The notes: generated by a model not told the origin, from the letters alone. A DNA stretch of 64,000 nucleotides from Acidobacteriaceae bacterium KBS 89 (GCA_000381605.1 KB906754.1:1447147-1511146), one strand, 5' to 3'; shown: positions 45,601 through 56,577, counted from the stretch's first letter. Translations and numbers: made by a program.

Positions 45601-46794
45601 TCAAAACGCCGAAATCCCCGTGACACTCTGCCCAATAATCAACGTGTGAATATCATGCGTGCCCTCGTACGTCTTCACCGACTCAAGGTTCATCATGTGG
45701 CGCATGATCGGATACTCATCCGAAATCCCCGCGGCCCCAAGAATATCCCGAGCCATCCGCGCACACTCCAGCGCCATCCAGACGTTGTTCTTCTTCGCCA
45801 TCGAGATATGCTGAAACGCCGCCTTCCCCTCGTCCTTCAGCCGCCCCACCTGCAGCGCCAGCAGCTGCGCCTTCGTAATCTCGGTGATTATCCACGCCAG
45901 CTTCTCCTGCACTAGCTGATGGCTTGCAATCGGCTGATCGCGAAACTGCTTGCGCTCCTTGGCGTACTGCAACGCCATGTCATAACAAGCCATCGCCGCG
46001 CCAATCGCCCCCCAGCTGATCCCATACCGCGCCTGGCTCAAGCACATCAGCGGAGACTTCAGCCCATCGGACCCCGGCAGCACATTCGCCGCCGGCACCC
46101 GCACCTCCTGCATCGAAAGCCCCGACGTCACCGACGCCCGCAGCGACCACTTGCCCTTCACATCATGCGCAGAGAACCCCGGCCGGTCCGTCTCCACCAG
46201 AAATCCCCGAACCCGCCAGTTCTCCGCCGACACCCCAGGCTCCTCCACCTTCGCCCAGATCACGGCAACATCCGCAATGCTCCCCGACGTGATCCACATC
46301 TTCTCGCCATTCAGAACATAGTCGTCGCCGTCCTTACGGGCACGCGTACGCATGCCACCCGGGTTCGACCCAAAGTCCGGCTCCGTCAGACCAAAACAAC
46401 CCAGCTTCTCTCCCGTAGCCATCTTCGGCAGCCAAAGGTTCTTCTGCTCCTCGGAGCCAAACGTATAAATGGGATACATCACCAGCGCCGACTGCACGCT
46501 GACGAAGCTCCGAATACCCGAATCCCCGCGCTCCAGCTCCTGCGTCAGCAGACCATATTCAACGTTATTGATCCCCGCGCATCCATAGCCGTCCAACGTG
46601 GCTCCAAAGTACCCCTGATCGCCCATCGGCCGCACCAGCTCCCGCGGAAACCGGCCATCACGGTTGCACTGCTCAATAATCGGGACCAGCTTGTCCTCAA
46701 TAAAGGACCGTGTACTGTTGCGAACGAGAAGCTCATTCTCCGAAAGCAGAGAATCGAACTCAATGAAGTCAACACCCTGAAACTTGAATGCCAT
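45601..46794 (-). CDS. gcdH: Glutaryl-CoA dehydrogenase
   Basis: A 397-residue acyl-CoA dehydrogenase that oxidises and decarboxylates glutaryl-CoA to crotonyl-CoA in lysine and tryptophan breakdown. Seen: GCFGLTEPDFGSNPGGM, WITSGSIADVAVIWAK, the Arg-containing RERKQF-like AKERKQFRDQPIASHQLVQEKL (key part RKQFRDQPI), and the catalytic Glu at about 377 in KTYEGTHDIH. The GSNPGGM and EGTHDIH motifs favour GcdH over other family members. The gene is single, 39 bp from the permease gene upstream. Confidence 0.88.
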   Translation of the reverse strand: MAFKFQGVDFIEFDSLLSENELLVRNSTRSFIEDKLVPIIEQCNRDGRFPRELVRPMGDQGYFGATLDGYGCAGINNVEYGLLTQELERGDSGIRSFVSVQSALVMYPIYTFGSEEQKNLWLPKMATGEKLGCFGLTEPDFGSNPGGMRTRARKDGDDYVLNGEKMWITSGSIADVAVIWAKVEEPGVSAENWRVRGFLVETDRPGFSAHDVKGKWSLRASVTSGLSMQEVRVPAANVLPGSDGLKSPLMCLSQARYGISWGAIGAAMACYDMALQYAKERKQFRDQPIASHQLVQEKLAWIITEITKAQLLALQVGRLKDEGKAAFQHISMAKKNNVWMALECARMARDILGAAGISDEYPIMRHMMNLESVKTYEGTHDIHTLIIGQSVTGISAF

Positions 46795-46833
46795 CGCTCA
46801 ACATTCTAGTCCACCGCCCTTGTCCTCTTCCCG

Positions 46834-49269
46834 CTATTCGCTTCTCAACGTCTCCATCGGATCCACGCTGGCCGCCCGTCGTGCTGGAACCCACGCCGCG
46901 AATAGCGCTAACAAGAGCATCACGGCAGGTACCGTGCAGAACGTCAATGGATCCAGCGGATCAATTCCAAAGAGAAAGCCGCGCAAAAATCGCGTCAGCA
47001 GAGCGGCCGCAATTAACCCCGCCGCTGACCCTCCCACGGCAAGAATCAGGCTCTGCTTCATAACTGCCGTCACTATCTGCCATCGCATCGCGCCAAGCGC
47101 CAGGCGAATGCCGATCTCCCGCGTGCGCCAGCTCATGATGTATGCAATCAGGCTATAGACGCCCACTCCACCGATAAACAGCGCCAGCGTGCCGAAGGAC
47201 ACCAAGAGAACCGCAAGCGACCGCGGAGTCGACACTGACGACGCCACGACCTCATTCAGGCTGCGAATCCGTGTTACCGGCGCCTGTGCATCGATTCTCG
47301 CTGTCACCCTGCGCAACTCCGAAGCAGCCTCGGCAGCACTGACACTCGTGCGGAGCAGGACATACATTACCGGCCGTTCACGCTTGCTGGTCATAGGCAA
47401 ATACACTTCGTCGCCGTATCCGCCTTCCAGGCTGCCGTCGTGACTGTTTCCCACTACTCCCACCACGACTGACGCGGCGTTCATATTCCACACCGCCGGT
47501 GCTGGTTCATCGCTGACATTGATGATGTGCCTCCCCACCGCATCCTGATGCGGCCACAGCCGGTCCGCCATGCCCTCGTTGATCACCACCGCGCGGCTTG
47601 TTCCCAGCGCATCCTGATCCGTTAACATCCGTCCTCGCATCAGCCGCATCCCCAGCGTTGCGAAGTAGTCAGGCGAAACGGTGCGTTCCGTCGCCAGCAG
47701 TGCCCCCTGTCGCGCATCCCTGGGATGCCCCTCTGCGTCGAACACGTAGGAGTCATCCAACCCGCTCAGCGGCAGCGAATCGGCGAGAGCCACATTCTCC
47801 GTCCCCGCAATACCGTGTGCCTCATTCAGCAGCGTTGTAAAGAAGGCGTTGCATCGCCCTCTTTCCTTACACGCCCGCGCATCCAGCGACACCTCCGCCG
47901 TCATTACCCTGTCTGTGCGAAATCCCGGATCGACCTTCGACAGACTGTACAGACTATGCAGCACCAGGCCGGCAGCGGTAATCACAACAACCGACAGCCC
48001 GATCTGTCCCATCACCAGCCCCATCGAAAGCCGGAACTGCGATGCCTTGCCCGCTACATTCCGGCTGCCGGAATGCAGCGTCTCCTGCAGCCGGGGCGAT
48101 GCCATCTTCAATGCCGGAATCAGCCCAAACAAAAATCCCGTCATCACCGATGCGGCTGCCGCAAAAAGAAATACCGTCCAGTGCAGCGATACCTCACTCA
48201 GACGCGGAGTATCCGGCGGCAGCAGTCGCACGAAACTTTGAAGGCCCACCGCCGCCACGATCAGGCCTGCAACTCCCGCCAGCACGGCTATCACCACGCT
48301 CTCCGACAACAACTGTCGGATCAGCCTGCCCGCCGAAGCGCCCAGCGCGCCGCGAAGCGCCATCTCTCGTTCGCGGCCCGCAGCTCGTGCCAGCATCAGG
48401 TTAGCCACGTTGGCGCACGCAATCAGCAAGATCAACCCTACCGCTCCAAACAGAAGCAACAGGCGGGGCCGGGTCGCACCTACCTCCGATTCGAGCAGCG
48501 GCACCACAGTCATATCCGACGCCCAGATGTCCGGCATCCTCCATGGAAAAATGGGTAGGAGTATCCCGTGCAACCTGCGCAGCTCAGCCCGGGCCTGCGC
48601 CGGGGCAACCCCATCCTTCAGACGCCCAAATGCACGCAGGTCGAAGTCTTTCCAGGGATCGATCGGATCACCGCCTTGGAACGCCACCGGCGTCACAAAC
48701 TGGGTGTCCGCGTACGGAAACCGCACTTCGGCGGGCATCACGCCAATGATTCGCCGCGAAACGCCGTCAATGCGCATGATCTCGCCGATCTCATTCGGAT
48801 TCTGTCCAAAGCGCTGCCGCCAATAGCCATGGCTCAGCACAACCACAGAATCACGCCCGGCTATTCCGTCTTCCGGTGCGAAAAAACGGCCAAGCACCGG
48901 ATGGATCCCAAGCGTCTCGAACGCGTTCGCCATCACCTCGGCCCCAAAGACGCGATCCGAGGAGTCAGCCTCCGCCACATTCGATTCCATGTCCGCCCCA
49001 AATCCACTGATCGCGGAGAAGGCATTCGAATGCTCCCCTAGGGCCCGAATCCATCCTTTAGGAAAAAAACTGGTCTCGCCCGCGCTGTATCCTATCCGCG
49101 CCAGCCGGTCTTGCTGCGGAAACGGCAGCGGCCGCAGCATGATCGAATCTACGAGCGAGAAAATTGCCGTATTTGCCCCGATCCCCAACGCCAGCGTCAG
49201 CACCGCCGTTAGCGTGAATCCAGGAGACCTTCGCAGCTGTCGCAATGCAAACTTTAGGTCGTTGAGCAT
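46834..49269 (-). CDS. Large MacB/FtsX-type permease (acidobacterial ADOP)
   Basis: An 811-residue ABC-type permease with duplicated FtsX domains and MacB-like periplasmic domains, without an ATPase partner gene nearby. The start MLNDLKFALRQLRRSPGFT and TLALGIGANTAIFSLVDS are typical of the acidobacterial duplicated orphan permeases. Helices lie near residues 20-42, 275-300, 325-350, 380-400, 430-450 and in the last 130 residues. Relatives export small molecules or peptides or sense them; function is unknown. The ATG at 49269 has GAGGTGA just upstream. It ends near DPMETLRSE, also typical. Confidence 0.88.
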   Translation of the reverse strand: MLNDLKFALRQLRRSPGFTLTAVLTLALGIGANTAIFSLVDSIMLRPLPFPQQDRLARIGYSAGETSFFPKGWIRALGEHSNAFSAISGFGADMESNVAEADSSDRVFGAEVMANAFETLGIHPVLGRFFAPEDGIAGRDSVVVLSHGYWRQRFGQNPNEIGEIMRIDGVSRRIIGVMPAEVRFPYADTQFVTPVAFQGGDPIDPWKDFDLRAFGRLKDGVAPAQARAELRRLHGILLPIFPWRMPDIWASDMTVVPLLESEVGATRPRLLLLFGAVGLILLIACANVANLMLARAAGREREMALRGALGASAGRLIRQLLSESVVIAVLAGVAGLIVAAVGLQSFVRLLPPDTPRLSEVSLHWTVFLFAAAASVMTGFLFGLIPALKMASPRLQETLHSGSRNVAGKASQFRLSMGLVMGQIGLSVVVITAAGLVLHSLYSLSKVDPGFRTDRVMTAEVSLDARACKERGRCNAFFTTLLNEAHGIAGTENVALADSLPLSGLDDSYVFDAEGHPRDARQGALLATERTVSPDYFATLGMRLMRGRMLTDQDALGTSRAVVINEGMADRLWPHQDAVGRHIINVSDEPAPAVWNMNAASVVVGVVGNSHDGSLEGGYGDEVYLPMTSKRERPVMYVLLRTSVSAAEAASELRRVTARIDAQAPVTRIRSLNEVVASSVSTPRSLAVLLVSFGTLALFIGGVGVYSLIAYIMSWRTREIGIRLALGAMRWQIVTAVMKQSLILAVGGSAAGLIAAALLTRFLRGFLFGIDPLDPLTFCTVPAVMLLLALFAAWVPARRAASVDPMETLRSE

Positions 49270-49523
49270 TGTCACCTCACCCTTATCTGTCGGGCCCTCA
49301 CCATTGCTATTGCACTTCGGCTGCCACAGTCCGCCAAACTAAAGTTCTGAAAGCAAGCGTTCAACGTCGAGAGATGCGTCGTCGAGCGTTCATTCGTGAA
49401 CTCCTCTGTTCGAAATCGAACAGGGCGGCCAGCCCAGGTCCGACCGAAACAGAATCGAGGTTCAAATCCAACCGACACGATAAATCCGGAAAACGCTGCC
49501 GCGACACAGGCCGGAAGGCGGGT

Positions 49524-49573
49524 GGCCCATACACTAAAAACCCTCCGATACCTCGGGTGCCCATTCATGCAGT
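49524..49573. repeat. Dispersed repeat, copy A
   Basis: About 50 bp that share the order CAT-rCA-yTAAAAACCC, CGGGTGCCC, CATT and GCAGT with 49951-50002. Likely a family of small intergenic repeats. Confidence 0.5.
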
Positions 49574-49760
49574 CTCATAGCTAGAGTGGGCATTCGCGCG
49601 AAGCGCGAACCGCCTCCCTCCACACCAAACACCAGCGGAACTCTAATACCAATCACAGAGGACGAATACCGCTCTGAACCACGGCCTGACGTTAGCCATC
49701 ACCTTGAGCCCCACCCAAAGAACACCCAGGACACGGGTCAGAGAGTTCAACCAGAATCGC

Positions 49761-49787
49761 AAAAAAAATAGCCCTCCGAGGAGGGCT
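49761..49787 (-). terminator. Minus-strand intrinsic terminator without an assigned gene
   Basis: Read on the minus strand, AGCCCTC-CTC-GGAGGGCT forms a tight hairpin followed by TATTTTTTTT. No protein gene ends just before it, so it may end a small RNA starting within the 100-200 bp to its right. Confidence 0.7.
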
Positions 49788-49950
49788 CCACAACAACACT
49801 TTTCTCTTGCCTTGATACCTTTCAAGACTAGCAATCTACCGCACTTATTACGTTGATCTCGGGCAAACTACGGTGCAAAAAACTACCAAAAAAGCAATCA
49901 CCTGTTCAGGGGATAGTCATCCACCCAAACCTTTGGAAACAAGAGCGAAC

Positions 49951-50002
49951 GGGCCATGCATTAAAAACCCCACCCGTTCCGCGGGTGCCCCATTAAGGCA
50001 GT
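49951..50002. repeat. Dispersed repeat, copy B
   Basis: The counterpart of 49524-49573, with conserved TAAAAACCC, CGGGTGCCC and GGCAGT blocks. It runs into a small hairpin, GGCAGTG (49997-50003) with CACTGCC (50018-50024). Confidence 0.5.
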
Positions 50003-50242
50003 GATGAGTCGCTACCGCACTGCCGAAGGCCCAATGCCTCCGCGTGATCCAGCCAATAGATTCGGTTCGCTCAGCGCCCCAGGCACTCCAAACACCCGCC
50101 AAATTATCTTCGACAAATTCACCCCAAAAACCCCAGCAAAAACGCATGTCAAGCCCCATAACCATCTAACTCACCTCCAATCAACAACATGTCCGTGGCG
50201 TATGAGTTACCTCCAACCTGCTATCCTTAAATCAAGATAGAA

Positions 50243-50276
50243 AGAAAGCCCGGGGTAGTAACCGGGGCTTTCTCTT
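50243..50276 (+). terminator. Plus-strand intrinsic terminator
   Basis: AGAAAGCCC and GGGCTTTCT form the stem base, with GG/CC pairs above one mismatch, followed by CTTTT. No plus-strand gene lies upstream in the gap. Confidence 0.55.
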
Positions 50277-50390
50277 TTGGAGGCAATAAATGACCCGTAA
50301 CCCATTATCCTGCACAATTTTGCGGGTAAAGCATTTACTATCAATATTTTGCAGGCATTGACCTTGCGTAAACTATTGAATCAAAGGATC

Positions 50391-50540
50391 TTACGCGGCA
50401 TATAAGGGTGGGAGGGTACCCAGAACGGGAAATGCGGCAAGATCCTCACCGCGGTACTTCAGCATGTCTTGAAACCGCGCGTCAGCTTTGCCGTTCCGGG
50501 TCAGCACGCACCGTTCCTCCTCGCGGCGGGTGAGTGACGT
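50391..50540 (-). pseudogene. Possible small gene remnant
   Basis: An open stretch of 49 codons without a good start codon. It reads REEERCVLTRNGKADARFQD, then MLKYRGEDLAAFPV to a stop at 50391. The LTRNGKAD phrase has a faint antitoxin look. An in-frame TGA precedes it. Coding status is doubtful. Confidence 0.25.
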
Positions 50541-50580
50541 TCATCCCGGCAGTCTAAACTCGGACTCTTCGCTGCGAACG

Positions 50581-50616
50581 GCGATCTTCCCGTTAAGATA
50601 AGGGAAGAGAGATCGC
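50581..50616 (+). promoter_or_regulatory. Hairpin in the dnaG leader
   Basis: GCGATC-TTCCC pairs with GGGAA-gaga-GATCGC. The base of the hairpin ends 14 bp before the TTG start of dnaG. It may influence translation, as no good ribosome site is visible. Confidence 0.4.
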
Positions 50617-50630
50617 CCAAAGCTCCACCC

Positions 50631-52424
50631 TTGTCCGACAACTTCGCTCAACTCGTCAAGCAGCAGGCCGACATCGTCCGCATCATCGGCGACTACCTCA
50701 AACTGCGCAAATCGGGTGCCCAGAATTACACCGGCCTCTGCCCCTTCCACAAGGAAAAAACCGGCTCTTTCTCCGTCAACGCCACCCACAGCTACTTCTA
50801 CTGCTTCGGCTGCCACGAAAAGGGCGACGTCTTCACCTTCGTCATGAAGATGGAGAACGTCAGCTTCCCTGAAGCCGTCAACAGCGTCGCCGCCAAGTGT
50901 GGCATCCCACTCCCAAAGCGCGAGTTCAGCTCCCCCCAGGAAGCCCGCGAAGCCGGTCAACGCCGCCAGCTCATCGAAATCCACGAAGCCGCAACCCAAT
51001 ACTTCGAAGCCGCTCTCAAAGGCCCCGAGGCCGCCCGCGCCCGCGAATACCTCACCGGCCGCGGCGTCACTCCCGAAACCGTAGCAAAATTCCGCATCGG
51101 ATACGCTCCCGACGACTTCAACCACATGCGCGAACAGCTCGCCAAACACTTCCCCGAAGACGTCCTCCGAGCCAGCGGCCTCTTCAGTGCCAAAGAGCAA
51201 GCCGACGGAAGTCAGGGCCAGCTCTACGCCCGCTTCCGCAAGCGCATCACCTTCCCCATCGCCAACGAACAGGGAAAAACCATCGCCTTCACCGCCCGCG
51301 CCCTCGACGCCCAGGACGAAAAGGGCCGCGACATCGCCAAATACCTCAACTCCCCCGAAACCCCCCTCTACAGCAAGGGCCAGATCCTCTTCAACCTCGA
51401 CAAAGCCAAAGCCGACATCCGCACCCTCGGCTTCGCCCTCCTCGTCGAAGGCCAGATGGACTGCATCTCCGTCTACATGGCCGGCATAAAGAACGTCATC
51501 GCAACCTCCGGCACCGCCTTCACCGAGATGCAGATCCGCCTCCTCAGCCGCTTCGCCAAGCGCGTCATCGTCAACTTCGACCCCGACACCGCAGGCATCG
51601 CCGCCACAGAAAAGTCCATCGCCCTCCTCACCGAAGAGGACTTCGAGGTAAAGATCGTCACTCTCGAAGGCGGCCTCGACCCGGACCGCTTCATCCGCGA
51701 ACAAGGTGTCCAGTCCTACATGGCCGCACTCCGCAACGCCAAGCGCCACTCCGACTACCTCATCGACCACGCCCGCGACCAGTTCCCCGGCCGCACCGCC
51801 GACGCCAAGGTCAAAGCCCTCAACTTCCTCCTCCCTCACATCCGCCGCATGCCCAACCGGATCCAGCGCGACGAGTTCGCCGCCGACGCAGCACAGAAAC
51901 TAGGCATCGACTCCGCCATCCTCCGTCAGGAGCTCAAACAAGCCGCCGCCCAGCGCGTCGAAAGCGTCCGCGCTCACACCCACGACCCCGCCAGCGAAAC
52001 CGAACGCGTCCTCCTCCGCGCCCTCGTCCTTCCCGAGCAAGACCCAGCCCGCACCCTTGCCGCCGAACAACTCTCCCTCCACCCTGAGTGGTACAACACG
52101 CTTCCCTCCGCCGCGCTCCTCGAAGCCCTCTCCAACGCGCCAGCTCCGCCCAACCCACTCGACGCTGCACCCGACCAGCAAAGCCACGTCCTCCTGGCCC
52201 GAGCCCTGCAGCACGAAGTTGACGCCGGATCCTCCTCCAACACCCAATCCATGACCGAACAGGTCGAAAATGCCCTCCACACCCTCGAACATCGCCACCT
52301 CGAACGCCGTCAGCGAGAGCTACGCACCCTGATCGCCGAAGCCGACCGTCGCGGCGACCATGAGATGCTGACTAAGCTCACCGCAGAAAAACTCCAGATC
52401 GATCGCAAACTACGCCAGCACTGA
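50631..52424 (+). CDS. dnaG: DNA primase DnaG
   Basis: A 597-residue primase that lays RNA primers at the replication fork. The zinc-binding domain has C37, H40, C58 and C61 (CPFH and CFGC). The N-terminal catalytic region follows. The TOPRIM core has Glu in LLVEGQMDCISVY and the acidic motif NFDPDTAG. The C-terminal part (from about 430) is the helicase-binding region, poorly conserved. The start is TTG; the protein begins MSDNFAQLVKQQADIVRII, a normal DnaG start. Strong preference for C at third codon positions creates long false frames on both strands. Confidence 0.95.
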   Translation: MSDNFAQLVKQQADIVRIIGDYLKLRKSGAQNYTGLCPFHKEKTGSFSVNATHSYFYCFGCHEKGDVFTFVMKMENVSFPEAVNSVAAKCGIPLPKREFSSPQEAREAGQRRQLIEIHEAATQYFEAALKGPEAARAREYLTGRGVTPETVAKFRIGYAPDDFNHMREQLAKHFPEDVLRASGLFSAKEQADGSQGQLYARFRKRITFPIANEQGKTIAFTARALDAQDEKGRDIAKYLNSPETPLYSKGQILFNLDKAKADIRTLGFALLVEGQMDCISVYMAGIKNVIATSGTAFTEMQIRLLSRFAKRVIVNFDPDTAGIAATEKSIALLTEEDFEVKIVTLEGGLDPDRFIREQGVQSYMAALRNAKRHSDYLIDHARDQFPGRTADAKVKALNFLLPHIRRMPNRIQRDEFAADAAQKLGIDSAILRQELKQAAAQRVESVRAHTHDPASETERVLLRALVLPEQDPARTLAAEQLSLHPEWYNTLPSAALLEALSNAPAPPNPLDAAPDQQSHVLLARALQHEVDAGSSSNTQSMTEQVENALHTLEHRHLERRQRELRTLIAEADRRGDHEMLTKLTAEKLQIDRKLRQH

Positions 52425-52517
52425 CACATCACTAAGTACTATTGCTAAGAACATCTTTCGCTCCTCAGGGTTAGCAATCATTAAGTCCGCCCAACAACCA
52501 GGAAACAAAAGAACGTC

Positions 52518-53918
52518 ATGAGCATGGATGGCCACACAAAGCGACGACTGCTCCTTGGCTTCGTCATCAACTGGATCGGCAAGCTTGCCTCGAGCATCAT
52601 TCAGTTCGTCCAGATCCCCGTCTTTCTCCATTACTGGATCACGCCTCTCTACGGCGAGTGGATGATCGTCAACTCCATCCCCACCTACCTAAGTTTCACC
52701 AACAGCGGCTTTGGCAGCGTAGCCGGCAACGAGATGACCATGATGGTCGCACGCGACGATCGCGAAGGCGCTCTCCGGGTGTTCCAGAGTTGCTGGTGGC
52801 TGGTCGCACTCATCTGCACCGCATCCATACTCCTCCTTAGCGGTGCGCTCTACTTCCTTCCCGCCGCTCGCCTGTTGAAGCTCACCCACATCTCCGAACT
52901 CGACACCAAGTGGATCATCTTTTACCTGGGTGTCTCGGTCCTCTTCGGTCAGCTCGAGCAACTCCTGCAGTCGGCCTACCGCTGCATCGGACGCTATCCC
53001 TTCGGCGCATTCCTCAAGACCCTCTTCTCTCTCGCGGCCTTCGCCAGCACCCTCGTCGCAGTGGTCCTTGGCTGTGGAGCCCGCACGACGGCCCTCGTAT
53101 ACGCCATCTCCAACATCTCCTGCACAATCCTTCTCTGCATCATGGTTCGCCGCGACATCCCCTGGCTCGAATTCGGCTGGAGCCACGCCAACTTCAGCGA
53201 AATTCGTAAACTCGCCCGCCCAGCCTTCGCCTTCATGGGCTTTCCTCTCGGCAACGCCCTCAGCCTGCAGGGAAGTCTGCTTGCCGTTGGCTACGCTCTC
53301 GGTCCAGTGGCAGTAGTCGTCTTCAGCGTCGCTCGCACTGTCTCTCGCGTCGCCCTTCAAATGGTCCAGATGGTCAACAGCACATTCGAACCCGAGATGT
53401 CCATCGCCTTTGGAGCAGGAAACTACGACCTCACCCGCACTCTTCTCCGCCGCGCCTGCCAGCTCGCCCTTCTCGTCGCTCTCGTCATCGTCGTCGTTAT
53501 GCTGACCTTCGGACCTTGGTTTCTCACCCACTGGACCGGAGGCCACGTTCCCCCGAGCCGTGGTCTCCTCAGCATTCTTCTTCTGGTCGTGGTCTCCTAT
53601 GCGCTCTGGTCGACCAGCGCCACCCTGATGACCTCCACCAACCAGCACCAGCGGCTCGCCACCTACTACATTCTGGGAACCAGCCTCACATGCATTCTCT
53701 GCTACTTCTTCGCCCGAGCCTGGGGCCTTTACGGCGCTGCCGCATCGCTGCTCATCTCCGAAATCGTTATGAACCTCTACGTCGTCCCCGCCTGCCTCCG
53801 CATCGCTCACGACACCCTGCCGGCCTTCCTCTCCAGCCTTCTCCACTACCCGCTCTCCCTGCGCCCCGCCGCGCTCCTCGCTCGCATCCGCCGTTCAAGG
53901 CCAGGCTTCGAAAGTTGA
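52518..53918 (+). CDS. Polysaccharide flippase-like membrane protein
   Basis: A 466-residue protein with about 12-14 hydrophobic helices of the MOP superfamily (Wzx/RfbX type). It begins RRLLLGFVINWIGKLASSIIQF with the loop FLHYWITPLYGEWMIVNS, typical of O-antigen or exopolysaccharide flippases that move lipid-linked oligosaccharides across the inner membrane. It lies between dnaG and the toxin-antitoxin pair, away from other polysaccharide genes except the glycosyltransferases 3-6 kb downstream. Confidence 0.78.
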   Translation: MSMDGHTKRRLLLGFVINWIGKLASSIIQFVQIPVFLHYWITPLYGEWMIVNSIPTYLSFTNSGFGSVAGNEMTMMVARDDREGALRVFQSCWWLVALICTASILLLSGALYFLPAARLLKLTHISELDTKWIIFYLGVSVLFGQLEQLLQSAYRCIGRYPFGAFLKTLFSLAAFASTLVAVVLGCGARTTALVYAISNISCTILLCIMVRRDIPWLEFGWSHANFSEIRKLARPAFAFMGFPLGNALSLQGSLLAVGYALGPVAVVVFSVARTVSRVALQMVQMVNSTFEPEMSIAFGAGNYDLTRTLLRRACQLALLVALVIVVVMLTFGPWFLTHWTGGHVPPSRGLLSILLLVVVSYALWSTSATLMTSTNQHQRLATYYILGTSLTCILCYFFARAWGLYGAAASLLISEIVMNLYVVPACLRIAHDTLPAFLSSLLHYPLSLRPAALLARIRRSRPGFES

Positions 53919-53926
53919 GAAATTAG

Positions 53927-53946
53927 ATTATAACTTATGTTATAAT
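53927..53946. promoter_or_regulatory. Palindromic operator of the AbrB-Doc module
   Basis: ATTATAAC and GTTATAAT are perfect 8-bp arms around TTAT, 18 bp before the antitoxin ATG. The A/T-rich dyad overlaps the probable -10 region, as expected for antitoxin autoregulation. Confidence 0.7.
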
Positions 53947-53964
53947 TTCGATGGGAGATCATTC

Positions 53965-54192
53965 ATGGCTACAGCCGTCAAAATCACCACTATTGGCAAT
54001 TCGGTTGGCATCGTATTGCCCAAAGAAGTCCTAACCCGGCTCCACGTCGAAAAAGGCGACAGCCTCTACGTTCTTGAGACACCTGACGGAATTACCCTCA
54101 CCCCATACGACCAGAACTTTGCCGCAGAGATGGAAGCCGCAAAACGCATCATGAGAAAGCATCGCGACGTCCTGCGAAAACTGGCTGAGTAA
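53965..54192 (+). CDS. AbrB/MazE-type antitoxin
   Basis: A 75-residue SpoVT/AbrB-fold DNA-binding protein: VKITTIGNSVGIVLPKEVL then RLHVEKGDSLYVLETPDGITLTPY. The C-terminal 25 residues (AKRIMRKHRDVLRKLAE) should form a helix that wraps the toxin. It is expected to repress its own promoter at the palindrome just upstream. GGGAG lies 7 bp before the ATG. The stop overlaps the toxin start by one base, so the two are translationally coupled. The pairing of an AbrB antitoxin with a Doc toxin, instead of Phd, is seen in some bacteria. Confidence 0.88.
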   Translation: MATAVKITTIGNSVGIVLPKEVLTRLHVEKGDSLYVLETPDGITLTPYDQNFAAEMEAAKRIMRKHRDVLRKLAE

Positions 54193-54587
54193 TGAACGAG
54201 CCTTTTTGGATCTCAAAGAAGGCGGTTTTGGCCATGCACAGCGCCCAACTAGCAGAACACGGTGGTTCCGACGGCATACGCAACGAGACTCTTCGCGACT
54301 CCGCCCTCGCCAAACCCCTCAACGTCTTCGCCTACTCCGACCAGCCGGACATCTTCCGGTTAGCGGCATCGTATGCCTTCGGAATAGCCCGAAATCACGC
54401 GTTCGTCGACGGGAATAAACGCACCGCCCTCGTCGTCTCCCTAACGTTTCTGGACAGAAATGGCTGGGACATTGTGGCGCTAAAAGAGGATATCTACTTC
54501 ACCTTCCTCCACCTCGCCGACGGCTCCCTCAGCGAGGACGATCTGACCGTTTGGTTCACAAAACACGCGGTGCCTTCGCATCTCTAA
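54192..54587 (+). CDS. doc: Doc-type Fic-fold toxin
   Basis: A 131-residue death-on-curing protein. The Fic motif reads H69-A-F-V-D-G-N-K-R77, with Lys in the position where AMP-transferring Fic proteins have Gly, as in phage P1 Doc. Doc phosphorylates elongation factor Tu and stops translation, so the same activity is predicted. The N-terminal part holds EHGGSDGIRNETLRDSALAKP, the Doc substrate-loop region. All motif residues are intact, so the toxin should be active. It follows the antitoxin by one-base overlap. Confidence 0.9.
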   Translation: MNEPFWISKKAVLAMHSAQLAEHGGSDGIRNETLRDSALAKPLNVFAYSDQPDIFRLAASYAFGIARNHAFVDGNKRTALVVSLTFLDRNGWDIVALKEDIYFTFLHLADGSLSEDDLTVWFTKHAVPSHL

Positions 54588-54821
54588 ATTCCGCAATCCA
54601 AGAATCTTTTCTCCCCGTTCAACGTCTAAATAATGTGGTATTCTGTGATTCGCTGGGGACGTGTGCCTTCGAATGCCCAGACCTTAGGGTCACCGGGCTT
54701 GCCAACGCGGTCTAAACCGCAATCTGCTCCCTGCCCATTACGCAACAACCCCGGGATTGCTCCGCTTTGAATATCACCTTTCGGCATAGCGGAGTCCCAA
54801 TCATCTGAATTCTTTGCAGGA

Positions 54822-56546
<1,725 letters not shown>

Positions 56547-56577
56547 TCGATCGCCACCCGTAGATAAACTTACTTGC

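Larger units (their letters stand above)
49276..50630. other. Gene-poor 1.36-kb stretch
   Basis: No convincing complete gene was found here on either strand. It contains two related repeat copies, a strong minus-strand terminator at 49761-49787, a plus-strand terminator at 50243-50276, a possible gene remnant at 50391-50540, and the dnaG leader hairpin. Short open frames across it have atypical composition and no recognisable motifs. Confidence 0.6.

Noticed and set aside
49643..49834. A 63-codon hydrophobic minus-strand frame
   Set aside because: It runs straight through the terminator hairpin and U-run at 49761-49787.
49917..50165. An 82-codon minus-strand frame in the gene-poor stretch
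   Set aside because: Trp- and Gly-rich with no motif, and it crosses one repeat copy. Not supported as a gene.
50541..51839. A 432-codon minus-strand open frame opposite dnaG
   Set aside because: It is made of Gly, Ala, Val, Glu and Asp runs created by the C-rich third positions of dnaG. It has no motifs and lies fully inside dnaG.
50897..52087. A 396-codon plus-strand frame of Arg/Pro/His within dnaG
   Set aside because: Shifted reading of dnaG; extreme composition and no domain.
52689..53846. A 385-codon minus-strand frame opposite the flippase
   Set aside because: Acidic, low-complexity reading of the antisense strand of a clear membrane protein gene.
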